Of a DNA stretch of 64,000 bases, positions 32,976 through 42,928 are shown one piece after another. Positions within the stretch are counted from its first letter, which is position 1. Each line of letters opens with the position of its first letter. The position numbers and the translations under genes were made by a program. This DNA comes from Siderastrea siderea (lineage: Eukaryota; Cnidaria; Anthozoa; Scleractinia; Rhizangiidae). The notes beneath the pieces are model-generated. The model was given only the letters and a program-made list of their open reading frames with translations, had not been told where the DNA came from and made no database searches. The stretch covers positions 22,080,634-22,144,633 of the forward strand of contig OZ034970.1 of assembly GCA_964030785.1 (NCBI GenBank), given 5' to 3'.

Positions 32976-34374
32976 TGCAAGTCTTGCTTTCTAATGCTGC
33001 CCAAACTGCTGCTCAAAACATAGAACAGTTCAAGAGATATTTCCCTGTCCAGCGATAGTGAGAGTTCATTCCCGGTGTGACGGTGGGTTTTTCCACTCTG
33101 ACGAACGGGGAACTTGAAAACGTAAATACAGCGTCTACGGGACTTCTTGAACAACTCTTGGGGGAAATTAGACTCAAATGGAGGCACTCGCTTTGCGGGA
33201 AAATGCCATCACTCTCTTCTAGGTACTCGGGAATCTAAACCACGAACTGGACTTGGAAATAACAGCGACAACTTGAGTTTGGTCCAACAGCACTTTGTTC
33301 TCTCAAATCCGTAATTGTAATCGAAAAATTGTACATTTAGGGTTGCTTGTATGTGGTTTCTAAACGAGTCTATTGTTAACAGAATATAAGTACAAGTATA
33401 AGTGCTTACAAGTGGATGTGAAAAGTAATTACTGTAAAGCGGAAAGTCCTTGAAGATAGCGGAAAATATTAAAAATTCTACGTTTTACACTTAAGTTTAA
33501 AATATTGAAAGTGTTTGCTAGGAAGCCGGGAAATTGCCTCTCTCAAATTAAACTAAATTAAAAACTTCTGAGGTAAATTAAACTGAGTAGATAACTAATG
33601 AGTTCTTTAAAGTGTTAATTAAGTACTTAAATATTCATAGTTGAAAAACTAACAGATCAGTGTCCCTTTTCAATTAGAAAACACACTAGATCAGCAAGAC
33701 GTATTCGTTAGAGATAATGAGTCCACAAAATAACAAGTCCTAAATTAATCCTATGGAATTGAAAAGAGACTGCAATTTCGGAGCAGAACTTATTAAGGAA
33801 GATAATTTAAGCTTAAACAAGTTGTTAACTTGAAATAACACTTCTAGAGCTCTACGTTAATTAGACCTATTCAGGTACAGCTCAGGCAATTAAGTTGTTT
33901 TCCGAATAACTACTGTTGGCTTTTGTAGTTATTTTTGTCCCTTATCATTCTTGAAAATGAAATGTTTGAAAGGTTAAATATGTACTGTAAATGTGGTTTT
34001 CCACCTGCTAAAATGTGAATAGCAAAAAACAAAACATTAGAACGAAACCTATCTAATCCGAAAGCTGAATAAGTATAGCGAAGCTCACTTAAACTAGATT
34101 TTACGGGTAACGTGCACAAAATGAGATAAACGACTGAAAGAACGGATTGAACTGTAAAACAGCTAAATGCGGAATTTATTTCCGTAACATTCGTCCATCC
34201 TTAAATCTTGACACCCTTGTAAAATAAGTCAGATAAGTCTAGAAAAGTACTCTGACTAAACATGATGAAAGAGTCCCCGAATATGGTTGAATACAAGACT
34301 GAATACATGCCGCTAAATGTGGTCGCTCTATGGTGCTGAAACACTAACGACTAATACGGAGTAATAATCAATCT
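32976..34374. other. intronic, no feature recognised
   Basis: Sequence between the inverted repeat and the L2-like copy. AT-rich, with no supported ORF. Confidence 0.4.
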
Positions 34375-35290
34375 TAATGTAGTTTTATAAATAACAGTTT
34401 TTATACACGCATTTCGCAGAGCCTCAATGCGTTTACAAGATAAAAATATTAAAACCTAAATTACAACCTTCAAATAAAAAAAAGTGCTTGACTACTAATA
34501 ACAATGGATAAAATATAAGAAAGCTAACTACCAATTACAATGGATAAAATATAAAATCGGTGAACTAGCTAAAAATAAATTAATTTAAAAAGATATGTCT
34601 TTAAAAGCCTTTTAAAGGCAGCGACTGACTGTGCATTCCTTGTCATTAGAGGCAGCGTGTTCCAAAGTCTCGGCGCGGCGATCGTAAAGGCCCGATCGCC
34701 ATATGTTGAAGTGGTCGATCTAGGAACTATGAGCAAGCCTTGCGAAGTGGAACGTAAACTGCGTGATGGTACATAATGATTCAGGAGATCTTCAATATAA
34801 GATGGAGCATATCCATTCACAGACTTATAAGTAAGCAGCAAGATCTTAAACGAAATACGTTCGCTAACGGAGAGCCAGCGTAGTTGTTGCAGAATAGGGC
34901 TTGTATGATCAGTGCACTTAGCCTTAACAGCTAGTCTTGCTGCGATGTTCTGAATGCGCTGTAACTTTTGAACTTCAGTAGATGGCAGACCGTACAGCAG
35001 ACTATTGCAATAGTCCAGCTTAGAAGTTATGAAAGCATGTACTAAGCGCTCGGTGCTACTCTGGTTAATATATTTCCTGACTCTACCAATGTTGCGAAGC
35101 GCCAGAGATGCATGACGGCAGATGTTGTTGACGTGGCTTGTCATGGTGAGATGACGATCCGTAATAGTTCCCAGATTACTAGCTTTGGAAACACAGGGTA
35201 TAGTTTTGTCTCGTGACACCGGTGACAGGAAGTTGGTTCCTGTTGGAATGTTGAAATTATACATCCCCACCCCTTGTAAACAAACCAGAT
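34375..35290 (-). mobile_element. L2/CR1-like LINE, 5'-truncated copy
   Basis: On the minus strand, the end of a reverse transcriptase ORF is followed by a 3' UTR with 'gtaaacgcattgaggctctg' and 'cgaaatgcgtgtataaa', the stem typical of L2-type 3' ends. The break at about 35285 removes the endonuclease and catalytic RT motifs. This is the usual outcome of incomplete reverse transcription. Confidence 0.8.
34569..35260 (-). pseudogene. C-terminal region of an L2/CR1-like reverse transcriptase
   Basis: This is the thumb and connection region downstream of the RT catalytic centre. Family signatures are NLGTITDRHLTMTSHVNNIC, HAFITSKLDYCNSLLYGLP, LQRIQNIAARL, ILQQLRWLSVSERISFKILL, LTYKSVNGYAPSYI, and the ending APRLWNTLP...FKRLLKTYLF. 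The frame is fully open to the natural stop, so this copy is fairly young compared with the other LINEs here, although it lacks everything 5' and cannot encode an active enzyme. Confidence 0.85.
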
Positions 35291-35689
35291 AAGTTTGCCA
35301 TTGCATCCTGTTAATTGATGTTCGTATGCCGCCGAAATACTGAAAACAATATACCCTCCATTATTTTGTCCGCGAAGGGAATACGGCAGGTTCTATTGAA
35401 TGATATCTTGGGTTCCCTGTGGACGTAACAAGATAGCGCTCGAGTGGCGCGAACGGGATAATACTGTGATTCACCTGATTCACGTCAGTTTTCTCGCTCG
35501 GAACATTGCGAAAAAGGGACCTCTTCTTCAGCTGTATTCCTTCAGTAAAATTTATAAATACTATGAGATGCCATTGCTTTGTAAAGCAGGCTGCGAATCG
35601 TAGCTTGAATGACGCTCGTAATCCATCGATTGATCAAGATCTCAGGCTGGACTGTAAAATAATCTTTATGTTCATTACGAAAGCAAGAA

Positions 35690-35815
35690 TCACAATCAAA
35701 AGGAATAAAAAAAAAAACGATTTTTTTAACCTGACTTGCACTTGACTCGTGACTCGAACTTGACCCCGGGCTCGAATTTGACTCGTGCTACGTACGAGTA
35801 AACTCACGAGATCCA
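35690..35815 (-). repeat. right copy of the inverted pair
   Basis: Reverse complement of 32850-32975, ending 'cgtacgagtaaactcacgag'. Immediately after it LINE ORF1-like coding sequence starts, so the pair brackets about 3 kb of non-LINE DNA. Target duplications are not evident. Confidence 0.6.
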
Positions 35816-35959
35816 TACCTCGGCCAACTCAACTACGTCCACAAATAATTCTCATCCCTCCGAGAAACCGGCGGAAACATCTAATACTATGCACAAAGCT
35901 AGATTGGCCGCTGAACCTCTCTGTTTTACCTAGTCGGATAACCACTATTTCAGTCTTGA

Positions 35960-36350
35960 GAGACACTGTTGGGACTGTAGAAGCAGAATTCACTCAATTT
36001 CAAATTGTAAGTTCCGGTGACATCCAGCAGCTGGAGGATAAAATTGTTAAACAAGGCAATCTGCTAAAATTACAAAGGAAAACAATAGACGACATTGCTT
36101 CCGACCTTTGATCGCAAGTAAAATCCTTGAGTGATAGCCGCCTGCTTCAACAATCCACACTGCCTAAGAAACTCTAAGAGGAGAATCAGTCACTCCAAAA
36201 GCAAAAGGCGAAACTCACAGAAGAAAATGCAGTCTTGGTCAAAAAACAAAGTGAACTTGAGAAAGACGTGGCATTTCTCAGAGAACAAGTAGGGGCCCTG
36301 TGGCAAAAACCAGTGGATAATCCGAAGTCACACTCTCACCATCCTTTGTA
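35960..36350 (+). pseudogene. LINE ORF1 coiled-coil region
   Basis: Heptad-rich segments VEAEFTQFQIVSSGDIQQLE and DKIVKQGNLLKLQRKTIDDI are followed after a frame change by SLQKQKAKLTEENAVLVKKQ and ELEKDVAFLREQVGAL. In LINE ORF1 proteins this region drives oligomerisation. A stop near 36110 and another near 36177 split it. Confidence 0.6.
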
Positions 36351-36516
36351 GAGATACTGACGAACCAGAACCAGAAATGCAGATATGCCGACGAACCAGA
36401 ACCGAAGTTTACAGATCAAGAATCCAGAAATATTAACAAACCTTCAGGAACCAGATTCACACAGGAAAGTTTCCTCATAATAAATCAATCCCTCCAAAAC
36501 AAATCAAAATGAATCA

Positions 36517-37119
36517 GTGATCATCAACGCAAATCAACATGCCGTATTTTTATGCGACTCAAATGGAAAATTTTTGAATACGAAGAGGATGTTTCCACCA
36601 AACCGAGAAGTTCGTTATTACTGGTGCCCAAAGATTGAAAATGCACGAACTAAACTACAAAACAATATAAGTGATTCTCCTCAACTTCTGTTAATTCATA
36701 CTGGAACAAATGACCTGTCCATAACCACTCCCATGGACGAATTCATATCTGAACTCTCTACGTCGATTACTGAGGCTGCTACGAAATTTCCAACCAGCAA
36801 AATAATCTACTCTACATTTCTCCCACGCACAGACATAAACAGACAATTTTCTTGGTTCAAAACCAACAAAAGTTATCCCAAAACAATAAAAGATCTTTAC
36901 ATCTGCGGTCTTTGTATTCCACCGAATGATTCAAATTATTATTACCCTGAGCTATTTGAAGAACTTGAAAAAGATCTCTTAAATTTTGCTACCAAAGGAT
37001 CAATTCTTCTCATGGGTGATTTTAATGCGAGGAGAGGAAAATACTCTGATGTTGTCTGTCAGGACGGGAACAATGCCATAGTAAATGATCAATCTGAATC
37101 CTCGCATTGTCCCATTTGA
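36517..37119 (+). pseudogene. in-frame fusion of ORF1 esterase start to ORF2 endonuclease
   Basis: Residues 1-110 look like an SGNH-type hydrolase: FLCDSNGKFLN (block I region) and LLIHTGTNDLS (block III-like GTND). From about residue 111 the sequence is that of an APE-type endonuclease middle: FSWFKTNKSYPKTIKDLYIC, GSILLMGDFNARRGKYSD. The esterase C-terminus and the endonuclease N-terminus (with its first catalytic Asn and Glu motifs) are missing. A deletion therefore joined the two ORFs in frame near 36845. The frame ends at 37117-37119. The enzyme domains cannot both be functional. Confidence 0.65.
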
Positions 37120-38042
37120 CGAAATAGTTATGATAACGAACTAATTAGTCACGGTAAAAGACTTCTTGATATTTGCATAAGCGCTGATCTAAAAATTTTC
37201 GGAAGAGTCAGCGGTGATACTTTAGGTAGAGCCACCTTTCACGGAAGAAATGGAACAAGTGTCGTTGATTATGCAATATGTGACCAAGATACTCTTTTAA
37301 ATGTTGCAAATTTTGTAGTAAAGTAGCCATGCTCTTTATCGGATCACAGTTCAACAATAACTTGGCTAAATATTAACACCAATATCTTTGAGCTTGAACC
37401 CTCACATGAAAGTAATCGGTTATCTCGCCTACCGATACGATTTCCCTGGGAAAAGGATTCTGCACCAAAATTCAAAGATATCTTGCGCTCAACAGATCTC
37501 CAAATCCTCATACGAGAATACATTGATAACGATACTCCAATCCAAGATGTCAACACCACACTCGAAAAAAATTGAAAACATTTTGATCATGGCCGTGAAA
37601 AAATGCTTTAAGATTAAAACAGGAAAAAAACGTAGGAGAATCAAGCCAATGTCGAACAAAAAATGGTTTAATAAAGAATGTCGCTTTACAAAAAAAATGA
37701 GCTAAGGAAGCTTTTAAACCAAAAACACAGAGGCCCCTTAAATGCAAATTTACGAGAGAAATATCATATTGTTTTAACGGAACACAAAAAGTTGTTGTGC
37801 AGAAAACGACCTGAGTACTGCAATTAAAAGATCACCGAATTAGAGGAAAGTACAGAAAACTTGGATAGGAAACGCTTTTGATAGTGCTTAAAATCAGTAG
37901 ATGACATTCAAAAAGATAAAGATGTTCACCCATTAGTCTCAGACGAAAACTGGCTTAATTACTTCCACTCTCTTCACTCAAATAAACCTTTAAACCCAGC
38001 ACAGCAGACAATCATCAATGAACTCAAACAACTTGAGAATTG
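37120..38042 (+). pseudogene. LINE endonuclease end and RT linker
   Basis: Reading on in the same element: LLDICISADLKIFGRVSGDT, RATFHGRNGTSVVDYAICDQ, then a TAG near 37324 and SDHSSTITWL, the final endonuclease motif (SDH). Basic linker sequence follows (KKRRRIKPMSNKKWFNKECR) up to INELKQLEN, where the Penelope-like fragment is inserted. Several frameshifts are present. Confidence 0.6.
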
Positions 38043-38478
38043 GTAAGATGAACGTATATTCGTTTGTCTCACGATGGAATCGCTTAGAGTTGTTGATCGC
38101 GACGTTTCGACTGCAATACTGCTAGTCTTCATCAGGCGATGAGGTCAATTGTTTACGTGTCGCTATTTGTAGCATGGTGGTTCGCTGCTATTGGTGCATT
38201 TCGATCCTCATTATTATTCCGACTATTAGATGTTGTTCCCTCACAGGTCCGATTTGTGGTTGGTCGGCTGTTGTGCTTTCTGATCGTAGGTATCCAAGCT
38301 TCTGGAATTTCGATTCCGCTATCTCTATTGATGTTGTTAGGATGAAGTCTTATATGGATAGCCTCTTTGACCCTACGTGTGTACCAGTGAGGGTCACGAT
38401 CAATAAACTTAACTTCTTTCCAAATAGGAAGATGCCCCGTTTCGTTAGCGTGTCCTCAACTTGAGAAGATCATGTCCT
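38043..38478 (-). mobile_element. Penelope-like element fragment (C-terminal end) with 14-bp target duplication
   Basis: On the minus strand it reads ETGHLPIWKEVKFIDRDPHW, YTRRVKEAIHIRLHPNNINR and DSGIEIPEAWIPTIRKHN, then the 3' segment 'cgcctgatgaagactagcag' and 'cagtcgaaacgtcgcg'. This is the recurrent end of GIY-YIG-type Penelope-like retroelements in invertebrates. The 14-bp CAACTTGAGAATTG is found at 38029-38042 and 38479-38492, so the insertion is precisely delimited, and the host LINE reads on afterwards (ENCKEQFALWITTAKRLKNN). Confidence 0.7.
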
Positions 38479-38492
38479 CAACTTGAGAATTG

Positions 38493-39430
38493 CAAAGAGC
38501 AGTTTGCTCTTTGGATCACAACTGCGAAAAGATTGAAAAATAACAAATCTTTGTTCTCAGACAAAATAAAAAATGAAATGATCAAAGCTAGCCTTCACGA
38601 AAATAATGCTCCCTGTATACCATAAGCTGTTGAATTCAATTCTCAGTTTAGGTACAATGCCTCAGACTCGGTGTGGTGGTCTCATTACACCGATATATAG
38701 ATCAGGAGGAAGAAGTGATCCAGCAAATTACCGGGGAATTTGTGCTTCAAACTCTCTGGGAAAATTGTTCTGTTCTATCCTAAAACAAAGACTCCTTGAG
38801 CATGTCAACTCTAATAGTATACTGCACAATTCTCAAATTGGTTTTCTACCTAACAATCGTCCAGCAGATCATGTCCTCGCACTGAGAACTTTAGTAAATA
38901 AATATGTTCATCTTCATAACGAAAAAATTTATGCTTGTTTTGTAGATCTCAAAAAAGCTTTTGACTCAGTCTGGCATGACGGACTCTTATTCAAATTATT
39001 GCAAATCAATGTCGGAGGTTGTTTTTTTACAAATTAATAAAGAGTTTGTATTCAAACTCCTCATGTTGAATAAAAGTTGGAAACAGCCAAACAAGATCCT
39101 TTCAGTACACAAGAGGGGTACGTCAAGGTTGTATCTTAAGCCCGCTGTTATTCAATCTCTTTATTAATAACATACCATACTCATTCGAAAATACTTTATC
39201 TGATCCGTTCATTTTACCAAATGGCACAAAATTAAATTCACAAAAAGGGATTCGCTTCTATAAGCGGATGATTTAGTAACATTGTCAAGATCTAAAACAG
39301 GAATGCAAACTTGTCTTAATAGATTATCTTCCTATTGCAATTCGTGGATGTTAAGTATCAATCCTAAAAAGACCAAAGTTATGATCTTTCAGAAACGTGC
39401 TGAGAAATGTACTGTGTCTAGCTTTCACGT
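38493..39430 (+). pseudogene. LINE reverse transcriptase, catalytic part
   Basis: Signatures in order are SDKIKNEMIKASL, GLITPIYRSGGRSDPANYRG, IGFLPNNRPADHVLALRTL, motif A ACFVDLKKAFDSVWHDGLLF, motif B RGVRQGCILSPLLFNLFIN, and motif C, where YADD reads *ADD because of a TAA at 39261-39263. SINPKKTKVMIFQK follows. Frameshifts occur near 38620 and 39010. Homology stops at about 39435, where a DNA element is inserted, and resumes at about 41366. Confidence 0.75.
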
Positions 39431-40445
39431 ATAGACAATTGACTGTGGTCACACTATAGAGTTAAATCGCGATTTAGCTAGCTAAATCGTGATTAAGCCT
39501 TAATCATTGTGTGACTGCACAAATTACCCATTCGTAGACCTCACTCCAAAATGTGATAAACCAGACAAGCCTAAGAGTTTAAAAAACTAACTTTCCACGT
39601 ACATGATCTTCAAAAGTACAGCTGTGGTCTGTTTTACGAGTCAAAGCGTTTTTTTTAACGTGAAAATCGCGTTTTCAAAGCTGCGGTCAGAAAATCATGA
39701 TTTAGCGGAGAATCAAGATTGACTTTGGAAGGCGGACACACCACAGAGTGAAATCGTGATTAGTTATTGTGTTGACCTGTCAATCATATGTGAAACACAG
39801 TCGCCAATCCATCTGTGCCTTTGTGTTGCACAAAAGACATTTTGCCGAAAATGCTTGATTGCCCTCCTCACTTTTAAATACTTTTTTCGGATTCTAAGGT
39901 ACAATTAGGAACGTTTTTTAGTAAATGCGCGTGCTCCTATTTTCTTGGAGGCAGTTTCTAATAAAATTGGCCCTGAAACTCAGAAGAAAATTTTAACGAT
40001 TGCGTGTTTAGAAACTGCACGAGTTGAGGTGTAATTAGCGTTTTATTGTTCCCCTCAACAATGTGAGATGTAGCCCACGTTTCGAGACCCATACCCATTG
40101 TTTGCTTCGCAACGGGATTGGTTATCCAAAGGAGCTTTAGACAAATCACGAACTAAATCCTACAACTTTCTGAGATTTAGATGGAGAGTTGTTTCTTTGA
40201 ACTCTACCGCGTTTTAGCCTCTATGACGTCATTTTAATCGTGATTTAGATGGAGGTACTTTTGCGGTCATACACAGGCTAAGGCTAAATCGCGATTTAGC
40301 CTGACTTGTAATCACGATTTAACTCTGTAACTGAAGCTTCGTATACGAACCGGTGTGATTGGCTAATTTAGCCAAAGCACGTTTGTTTTTTGTTTTCTTT
40401 GTGTGTGTGCAATTTACAGCTATTTCGAGATAGGTTGTCATATAA

Positions 40446-40571
40446 TTAGGCCCGGTTCAAACGTCGAATTTCACATGTGTCGAACTTAATACAAATGAGA
40501 AAAAACTATTGTTTTTGCTAATTTGCATTAGGTTCGGCACGTGTGAAATTCGACGTTTGAACCGGGCCTAA
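40446..40571. mobile_element. 126-bp foldback MITE
   Basis: TTAGGCCCGGTTCAAACGTC at the left is mirrored at the right end, and the pairing continues for about 54 bases with a few mismatches around a short loop. It is nested within the previous element. Confidence 0.8.
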
Positions 40572-40926
40572 GGTACGCTACAATACTGAATTATTCATTA
40601 TCAAAGCAGGGATGCCGTTATCATTCACAAGATTCTGTTGCTATATTAGTTGAAATAGAAATCAAGGAAGTAGGAACGTACAAAAATGTATAATGGTCTG
40701 AACAAACTCCACTGGCTGGACCTTGCCAGTTAAAAATCATTGTTTGAACTCAGGTGTCAAAGAATACGATAATTTTGTTCCCAGTAGACCTTTGATAACT
40801 ATAAAGGTGATTGAACGGAGACAAAGGATTAAAGGAAAAAAAGGGAAAATCTTCATGAACAAAACTTCGCGGCAAATTCTTTTTTTTTTTTGGTTGCATT
40901 TGTACAAATAACAACTAATTCTTTTG

Positions 40927-40957
40927 CTGGCATACAATACAATACAATACAATACAA
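40927..40957. repeat. (AATAC)n microsatellite
   Basis: About five copies of aatac in a row (cataca-atacaatacaatac). Confidence 0.8.
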
Positions 40958-41138
40958 CGACCGTTGTCGACCATCCTTGTTTCCAAATGATTGACACGTT
41001 TAAACAATGACAAATCGCGAGTTAACTCTATAGTGTGATCGAAAACATTAAATCGCGATTCTCCGCGCTAAATCGTGATGACTCGTCAAGCGTGATCTGA
41101 AGGCTAAATCGCGAGTGAACTTTATAATGTGACCACAG

Positions 41139-41365
41139 CCAATGTGTTCCGGCGACTAATTATAGTTTCGTCTCACGTGGACGACCTAACAATGAACGTA
41201 ATTAGTATAAGTTTTTCGCGCGTTGATAGAACGTGATTAGTATTCAAGCGTTGAGAGAACTTGATTTGTATTCAAGAAGAAGAGTCGAAGATTTAAGAGA
41301 CGTTTTTCTTTTGTGGATTTTCCAGTTTTTTCCAAATCGCAGTTTCGTAAAAATCGCCGAATTCG
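41139..41365. repeat. short imperfect tandem repeats between the DNA element and the LINE
   Basis: 'gaacgtaattagtataag', 'gaacgtgattagtattcaag' and 'gaacttgatttgtattcaag' occur about 35 bp apart. This piece belongs neither to the CTGTGG element nor to the LINE, so it may be part of an older insertion. Confidence 0.45.
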
Positions 41366-42226
41366 TTCGAACACAATGAAAGCATTGAAATCGTTCAAAA
41401 CTGTACCTATCTGGGTACATTAAGCTCTTCAACGGGTAACTTGACAAGTTGAAAGAGAAGGCCCTCCACACTCTTTTTAGTCTTTGAAAACATACGAATA
41501 TAAGCAAATTGTCTCCACTCCTTGCAAATAAAATCTTTGGCACGATGATCTCTCCAATTCTAACATATAACAGCGAAATCTGGGGTGTATATGAAAACCT
41601 GATTTCAAGTCTTGGGACAGTTCGCAGATTGAAAAACTCATCTACAATTCTGCAAACGTTATCTAGAAGTAAGCAATAAAGCATCAAACATAGCATGTAG
41701 AGCTGAACTTGGACGATTTCCTCTTATTATAGCTATTAAGAAAAATAATTAATTACTTTTTATATCTTCATAATAAGGGGAATGACTCTATTGTTAAACA
41801 GATCTTTTTAATGTCGGCAGATCTTCATTCCTCTGGTAAAAGTAGTTTCTACTCTAGTGTTATGAGGATATCTGAATACTATAATTTGCCTAATTTTGAC
41901 ATACTATTCAACACTCTAAGAAACTAGAATTTTATAACACTTTTAAAAGCGAACACACACCTTCTTGTTATCTAGAACGTACATGCAAGTCAAATGAAAG
42001 GAAAGAATTAGTGAAATTCAGAATAGGTAATCACAGACTAATGATTGAAACTGGTAGATATAGTCAAATCGCGAGAGTTAATAGACTTTGTCCTACTTGC
42101 GGATCCAACCAAACTGAGGATGAAATTTACTTACTTTTTCACTGTCCTAAATACTCAATTTTTAGAGACAGGTTTTACAGGAAAACAGAGTACCTCCTAC
42201 CAAGTATAAACGATTGTCTACATTAG
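41366..42226 (+). pseudogene. LINE reverse transcriptase, C-terminal part
   Basis: The host LINE resumes with ESIEIVQNCTYLGTLSSSTG, MISPILTYNSEIWGVYENL and KASNIACRAELGRFPLI in shifting frames. It ends with an open piece (42011-42226): KFRIGNHRLMIETGRY, LCPTCGSNQTEDEIYLLFHC PKY, a CxxC...HxxxxC-type Cys/His motif usual at the end of LINE polymerases. Confidence 0.7.
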
Positions 42227-42760
42227 AAGTTACGAAAGAATTAATGAATTCTGATAATTATTTTGTTAACATTCAATTGATTAGATACATTCTATCATGC
42301 TTAAATTTACGCAATAATGTCTTATCAATTCAAACTGATGTTACTTAATTCTTCTCTCTTTATTACATTATTATTTCTTTCTGTCGAGTTGTATGCTGTA
42401 AGAATTTATAGTCATGCACATAAAGCTAATTGTTGTTGTTGTTGTTACTTCTCCAAAGCTGTTGGCTTTCGATGAGCTTATTAACTAACCAACTGGGGTG
42501 TTTCAGACTCGTTAACCTCAAACTAAAATATGTAATACTCACATATGATTAATACCAAGCGACAGGTTGTTACGATGCTTAATTTGCACTTACAAACTTT
42601 ATACTGCTGGCTTTTTTCTAAGTGTTCAAAGTAAACGATAAACAATAAAAGCTCTTCTCAGACTTTTGCCACAAACTATGTATGTTTGCATGTGTCTATG
42701 TATGTGCCATACTGTTAATTTTTTCATTGTCTATATTATTTGGTTTCCTTTGTATTCTAG

Positions 42761-42928
42761 GTACACTTTACAGTTGGTCGCTAATTTTCTATGGAACAAC
42801 TTTGGATCCCCTATCAAACAACTCCCATGTTCCGCCAATTCCAGGCGTTAAATTTACAACCTCTTCAATTTCTATAAGCCACCCATCGAGGACAAGAACT
42901 ACCACTGCACGGCCGACGTCTAAAACTG
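42761..42928 (+). CDS. furin-like proprotein convertase, exon: P-domain end and Ser/Thr-rich stalk
   Basis: After the acceptor 'tgtattctag' (ending 42760) the frame gives (G)TLYSWSLIFYGTTLDPLS, the last strand of the P domain. A stalk rich in Ser, Thr and Arg follows (TTSSISISHPSRTRTTTARP), a likely O-glycosylation region. The donor is CTG|GTAGGC at 42928/42929, phase 1. There is no Cys-rich furin repeat domain between P domain and membrane, unlike vertebrate furin or PC5B, which makes the layout more like PC7-type or simple invertebrate membrane convertases. Confidence 0.8.

Larger units (their letters stand above)
39443..41138. mobile_element. DNA element with CTGTGGTCACA termini and AAATCGCGATTT palindromes
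   Basis: The left end 'ctgtggtcacactataga', then 'gttaaatcgcgatttagc', is matched by the inverted right end 'gctaaatcgcgagtgaac', then 'tttataatgtgaccacag'. Similar palindromic blocks recur inside (39480-39500, about 39705-39760, 40235-40325, 41015-41095), as if elements of one family were nested or internally amplified. The target LINE is interrupted here, which supports insertion. No coding capacity was recognised and the target duplication is unclear. Confidence 0.6.
35816..42450 (+). mobile_element. esterase-type LINE, degraded, with two nested insertions
   Basis: The plus-strand order is coiled coil (35960-36350), SGNH-esterase start (36517-36845), endonuclease (36846-37330), linker (37331-38042), RT (38493-39430, resuming at 41366) and a C-terminal Cys/His segment (42011-42226). 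A TTG-repeat tail lies at 42430-42447. Insertions at 38043-38478 and about 39443-41365 interrupt it. The multi-domain ORF1 with esterase suggests a CR1/L2-related clade; I cannot name the family. Multiple stops and frameshifts make it inactive. Confidence 0.75.
24674..42760 (+). other. 18-kb intron of the convertase gene with GC-AG ends
   Basis: The intron is bounded by GCAAGTAT at 24674 and TTCTAG at 42760. The choice is set by reading frame and by P-domain continuity across the junction. GC donors are a known minor class and usually need a strong remaining consensus; GCAAGT fits. The intron has accumulated an L2-like LINE, an esterase-type LINE with two nested insertions, several hairpin elements and microsatellites, almost all without effect on the exons. 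Confidence 0.75.
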
